Shown: piece by piece, positions 7,532 to 10,020 of the stretch
How the letters are laid out: each line of letters opens with the position of its first letter
Position numbering within the stretch: position 1 is the first letter of the stretch
From: Candidatus Zixiibacteriota bacterium
GTDB lineage: Bacteria > Zixibacteria > MSB-5A5 > JAABVY01 > JAHJOQ01
Direction of reading: 5' to 3'
Assembly: GCA_024275215.1 (NCBI GenBank)
Contig: JAJRZO010000274.1
Span: forward strand, 1 to 10,020
Length of the DNA stretch: 10,020 nt
Translations under genes and position numbers: made by a program
The notes under the pieces: model-generated
Database searches by the model: none
What the model saw: only the letters and a program-made list of their open reading frames with translations
What the model was told of the DNA's origin: nothing

Positions 7532-7606
7532 TGTCACTCCCGCGCAGGCGGGAGTCTATTCTAACAACTATATATTCAATGGATTCCCGTCTTCACGGGA
7601 ATGACA
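7532..7606. mobile_element. MITE-like interspersed repeat built of two palindromes (REP/dRS3-like)
   Basis: The 75-bp element is framed by imperfect 11-bp inverted ends: TGTCACTCCCG at 7532-7542 and CGGGAATGACA at 7596-7606, one mismatch. Each end is itself a hairpin. On the left ACTCCCGC and GCGGGAGT (7536-7555) flank a four-base loop; on the right ATTCCCGT and ACGGGAAT (7583-7602) do the same. An AT-rich spacer separates them. The ATTCCC-N8-GGGAAT pattern on the right is the form described for neisserial dRS3 repeats and for similar non-coding repeats scattered in many bacterial genomes. It has no gene and would need a transposase supplied elsewhere. No clear target-site duplication is visible. 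An open frame read through it gives PRRRESI and MDSRLHGNDS, which commonly appear as false proteins from such repeats. Confidence 0.75.
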
Positions 7607-7648
7607 GTAACAAAGGAGTGCTTCATCATCACGCCCCCCACTTTCGAG

Positions 7649-7678
7649 TTGACAAAGCGATCCTGAATCATACATTAT
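7649..7678 (+). promoter_or_regulatory. Candidate sigma-70-type promoter for sucCD
   Basis: A perfect TTGACA (-35) lies at 7649-7654. Possible -10 boxes are TACATT (7671-7676, 16-base spacer) or CATTAT (7673-7678, 18-base spacer), each matching four of six consensus bases. Transcription from here would give a leader of about 160 bases before the sucC start. The -10 match is poor and the host's promoter consensus is unknown, so this is tentative. Confidence 0.4.
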
Positions 7679-7718
7679 CGAGCTATGCGGGTCGGCATGT
7701 CTGGCCCGTGTGTACTAT

Positions 7719-7822
7719 CCGGCGCTGACGCATGGAGGCGTCGGCTGCCGGTGCGATTGCCACGAGGCAACCAGAGTGCTGTCAGTTCTTGCGGATACGG
7801 AAACGAATACTTCCGAATCCGC
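7719..7822 (+). promoter_or_regulatory. Structured leader with three successive hairpins upstream of sucC
   Basis: Hairpin 1 (7719-7751) has outer arms CCGGC/GCCGG, an internal loop, and inner arms GACGC/GCGTC around ATGGAG. Hairpin 2 (7757-7770) has TTGCC/GGCAA around ACGA. Hairpin 3 (7791-7822) has GCGGAT-A-CGGAA pairing with TTCCG-A-ATCCGC, an 11-bp stem with one A-A mismatch and an eight-base loop. The sucC ribosome-binding site AAAGGAG (7835-7841) follows 12 bases later and stays outside the stems. No T-run follows any stem, so termination-type attenuation is not indicated. RNA stability or translational control is possible. It does not match a riboswitch I recognise. Confidence 0.45.
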
Positions 7823-7847
7823 TCTGGAACATAGAAAGGAGTAGCCG

Positions 7848-9038
7848 ATGCGGCTGTTCGAGTTTGAAGCAAAGCAGCTTTTCAAAAAACAGGGAATTCC
7901 GGTGACTGAGGGGACACTGTGCGAAACGCCTGCCGAGGTGCGGAACGCCGTGATGAACCTTGATGGCAGAGGAATGCTTAAAGCGCAAATTCTGTCCGGA
8001 GGGCGCGGGAAAGCAGGTGGGATCAAGATGGCTGAATCGCCTGAGGAGGCTAACGACCTCGCAGAAATCATGTTCGATTCAGAAGTCAAGGGATATCCGG
8101 TCGAGAAAATACTTGTCGATCCCGTATTGAACATCCGAAGGGAATACTATCTCGGTGTTACTATCGACCGCGCGAAATACAAAATTGTTCTGATCGGTTC
8201 GCCAACAGGCGGAGTCGACATCGAGGAATTCGCGAGAAAGAATCCAAAGAAAGTCTTTCGGGAGGCATTCGAGATAACTGACGATATTTATTCGTTTGAG
8301 GCTTACGGCTTCGGTCTTCAACTCAATTTTCGCAAAGAAAAGCTCAAACAAGTATCGTCGATTATCCAGGGTCTTTTCAAAACATTCAAAGCCTATGATT
8401 GCAAACTCGCAGAGATCAATCCATTGGTCGAAACCGAGGAAGGCGATATGATCGCCGCAGATGCGAGAATATCCGTCGATGACGATGCACTTTTCCGGCA
8501 CCCTGAGTTAGCCGAGATGGGAATTGAGAAACGTCACGAAGAAGGCGAGATGACGCCCCGTGAAAAGGAAGCTCGTGAGCAAGGTATTCCATATCTCGAT
8601 CTCGATGGTAACATCGGCATGTTCCCGGGTGGCGCGGGGTTCGGGATTGTCGGCAACGATTTCATCAATTATTATGGCGGCAAACCTGCCAATTTCATGG
8701 ATTCGGGCGGAGGACCATCCCCGGAACGACTCGCGAAAATGCTTGTGCTTCTCGATGAGAATCCGAATGTCAAGGCGATTTTCGGCGCACGGTTCGGCGG
8801 TATTTCCCGTTGCGATGATTTTGCGAAGGGCGTGATCATGTTTCTCAAGGATCACGGTCTTTCCAAACCGATGGTCATGCGAATGACAGGCAACAACTGG
8901 GAGGAAGGCGTCAGGCTTTTCGATGAAGCGAGGAAAGAGAGTCCTGAGCTGTTCGAGAGAATCGAAATCCACGGTATTGAGACGCCAATCGAGGATATCG
9001 CCAAGCGGGCTGTGGAACTTGCGAAGGAGGCTAAGTAA
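7848..9038 (+). CDS. sucC: Succinyl-CoA synthetase (succinate-CoA ligase), beta subunit
   Basis: This is the nucleotide-binding beta subunit (396 residues; typical about 390) that interconverts succinyl-CoA and succinate with NTP formation in the TCA cycle. The N-terminal ATP-grasp fold is shown by LFEFEAKQLF (3-12), K45 in KAQILSGGRGKAGG (45-58), AEINPLV (188-194, with N191) and D205 in DARISVDDD, which match the usual nucleotide and Mg2+ positions. The C-terminal CoA-ligase domain starts near LDGNIG (252-257) and holds FGGISRCDDFAKG (316-328). Its glycine-rich segment reads MFPGGAGFG where the usual form is VNGAGLAM, so specificity for a related acid (for example malate) cannot be excluded. 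ATG 7848 has AAAGGAG six bases upstream. The stop overlaps sucD by one base. Whether it uses ADP or GDP cannot be told. Confidence 0.9.
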   Translation: MRLFEFEAKQLFKKQGIPVTEGTLCETPAEVRNAVMNLDGRGMLKAQILSGGRGKAGGIKMAESPEEANDLAEIMFDSEVKGYPVEKILVDPVLNIRREYYLGVTIDRAKYKIVLIGSPTGGVDIEEFARKNPKKVFREAFEITDDIYSFEAYGFGLQLNFRKEKLKQVSSIIQGLFKTFKAYDCKLAEINPLVETEEGDMIAADARISVDDDALFRHPELAEMGIEKRHEEGEMTPREKEAREQGIPYLDLDGNIGMFPGGAGFGIVGNDFINYYGGKPANFMDSGGGPSPERLAKMLVLLDENPNVKAIFGARFGGISRCDDFAKGVIMFLKDHGLSKPMVMRMTGNNWEEGVRLFDEARKESPELFERIEIHGIETPIEDIAKRAVELAKEAK

Positions 9039-9922
9039 TGGCTATTCTCGTTGACAAAGATTCGAAGATACTTGTACAGGGTATAACCGGCACAGCCGGA
9101 CGGTTTCACACAAAGCGCATGAAAGAGTATGGCACCAACATCGTCGCAGGAACATCGCCCGGAAAAGGCGGCGAGATCGTCGAGGATGTCGCGGTCTATG
9201 ACACAGTAGAGTTCGCAATGGATTCGACAGGTGCGGATACGTCAGTCATATTCCTGCCCGCACAGTTTGTGAAAGAGGCCGCAATCGAAGCTATCTGGGC
9301 CGGTATGAAACTGGTCGTAGTTATACCTGAACACATTCCGATTTTCGATATGATGGAGATTCGTAAAGAGGCCAAGCGTTACGGTTCAACTGTGATCGGT
9401 GGGAATACGCCGGGGATTATCTCACCCGGGCAGGTGAATCTCGGAATCATGCCGGATATCGCGTTCAAACGTGGTAAGATCGGTACTGTGTCGAGATCCG
9501 GATCGATCACATATTATGTTGCGGACACGCTGACTCGCACTGGTTATGGCGAAACGACTTGTGTCGGTTTAGGAGGAGATCCGGTACTCGGTTCGACATT
9601 CAATGATATTCTGAAGATGTTCGAGGAGGATCCTGAGACAGAGGCCGTCGTCATGTGTGGCGAGATTGGCGGAGTTTATGAGGAGATAGCCCGCGATACG
9701 ATCCAGCGTATGAAAAAACCTGTGATTGCCATGATCGGCGGTGTGCATGCTCCTCCCGGTAAGCGCATGGGACATGCAGGTGCGATTGTCGAGGGTTCGA
9801 TGGGTACGGCGAGAACCAAGCTTAAAGCTCTTGAATCGGCGGGCGCCAAGCCTGCAAAGACATTCCTCGATATTCCGAGGTTACTCAAAGAAGCAGGGAT
9901 CGAACCGGTGGAAGAATCATAA
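9038..9922 (+). CDS. sucD: Succinyl-CoA synthetase, alpha subunit
   Basis: This is the 294-residue alpha subunit that binds CoA and carries the phosphohistidine. The CoA-binding Rossmann domain begins with ILVQGITGTAGRFHT (11-25). It is followed by the GGNTPGIISPG turn (121-131), TVSRSGSITY (150-159), VGLGGDP (176-182), GEIGG (208-212, with E209 near the active His) and GKRMGHAGAI (241-250) holding the catalytic H246. All hallmark residues are present and the length is normal. The start overlaps the sucC stop as TAATG. A near-perfect ribosome-binding site AAGGAGG (9024-9030) lies seven bases upstream within sucC, which supports equal production of both subunits. A terminator follows closely. 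Confidence 0.95.
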   Translation: MAILVDKDSKILVQGITGTAGRFHTKRMKEYGTNIVAGTSPGKGGEIVEDVAVYDTVEFAMDSTGADTSVIFLPAQFVKEAAIEAIWAGMKLVVVIPEHIPIFDMMEIRKEAKRYGSTVIGGNTPGIISPGQVNLGIMPDIAFKRGKIGTVSRSGSITYYVADTLTRTGYGETTCVGLGGDPVLGSTFNDILKMFEEDPETEAVVMCGEIGGVYEEIARDTIQRMKKPVIAMIGGVHAPPGKRMGHAGAIVEGSMGTARTKLKALESAGAKPAKTFLDIPRLLKEAGIEPVEES

Positions 9923-9943
9923 GATCATTTGATATATTTATAC

Positions 9944-9980
9944 AAACCCCGCGCTGTATAATCAGTGCGGGGTTTTGTTT
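9944..9980 (+). terminator. Rho-independent terminator of sucCD
   Basis: The stem starts with AAACCCCGC (9944-9952) paired to GCGGGGTTT (9967-9975). It continues inward with GCTG/CAGT (one G-U pair) to a six-base loop TATAAT, giving about 13 pairs. TTTTGTTT (9973-9980) is the T-tract. It begins 21 bases after the sucD stop and ends the operon. Confidence 0.93.
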
Positions 9981-10020
9981 ATGACGGATGTTTAATCTTG
10001 TGAAATTATCGCAGGAGTGG

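Noticed and set aside
7309..7606. Cluster of palindromes as a CRISPR array
   Set aside because: The palindromes differ in sequence and are not regularly spaced direct repeats, and no cas gene is present.
7456..7728. A 90-codon plus-strand frame in the spacer
   Set aside because: Much of it is a translation of the two-palindrome repeat (PRRRESI, MDSRLHGNDS), a well-known source of false proteins. It has no ribosome-binding site and runs through the candidate promoter.

Overview
This window is bacterial. It holds most of a cbb3-type (C-family) haem-copper oxidase operon, followed by a second operon for succinyl-CoA synthetase. All genes are on the + strand. Candidate taxa are the Bacteroidetes/FCB superphylum or a related uncultured lineage such as Zixibacteria. 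The grounds are the fused ccoNO gene, the gene order I-S-NO-Q-P-G-H-TauE/SafE (proteobacteria usually have NOQP then GHIS), a small CcoP, and moderate GC. This placement is inference; there is no rRNA or other taxonomic marker here.

Region 1 (1-7291) is a tightly packed operon. It starts with a CcoI-type Cu(I) P-type ATPase that is cut by the left edge. Then come ccoS (a 55-residue gene easily missed by length cut-offs), the fused catalytic/haem c subunit ccoNO, ccoQ, a mono-haem ccoP, the iron-sulfur assembly protein ccoG, ccoH, and a TauE/SafE (DsbD_2-like) membrane protein ending in Cys-His. Gaps are 0-9 nt and several genes overlap. Structural subunits and assembly factors are therefore probably made from one transcript: CcoI and perhaps the TauE/SafE protein handle copper, CcoG, CcoH and CcoS mature the complex, and CcoNO/Q/P form the high-affinity terminal oxidase in the membrane.

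Region 2 (7292-7847) is a 556-base intergenic stretch with no credible gene. It is unusually rich in inverted repeats. These include a roughly 75-bp MITE-like element made of two palindromes, a nested 10-bp inverted repeat and several small hairpins. Towards its right end it holds a plausible promoter and a leader with three hairpins ahead of sucC.

Region 3 (7848-9976) is sucC-sucD, overlapping by one base (TAATG), followed by a clear intrinsic terminator. SucCD performs the substrate-level phosphorylation step of the TCA cycle, which fits a respiring organism that feeds electrons to the cbb3 oxidase. The last roughly 40 bases hold no recognisable gene.

No CRISPR, prophage, toxin or defence system is visible. 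The most unusual points are the mono-haem CcoP beside a fused CcoNO, the palindrome-dense intergenic region, and a diverged glycine-rich segment in SucC.
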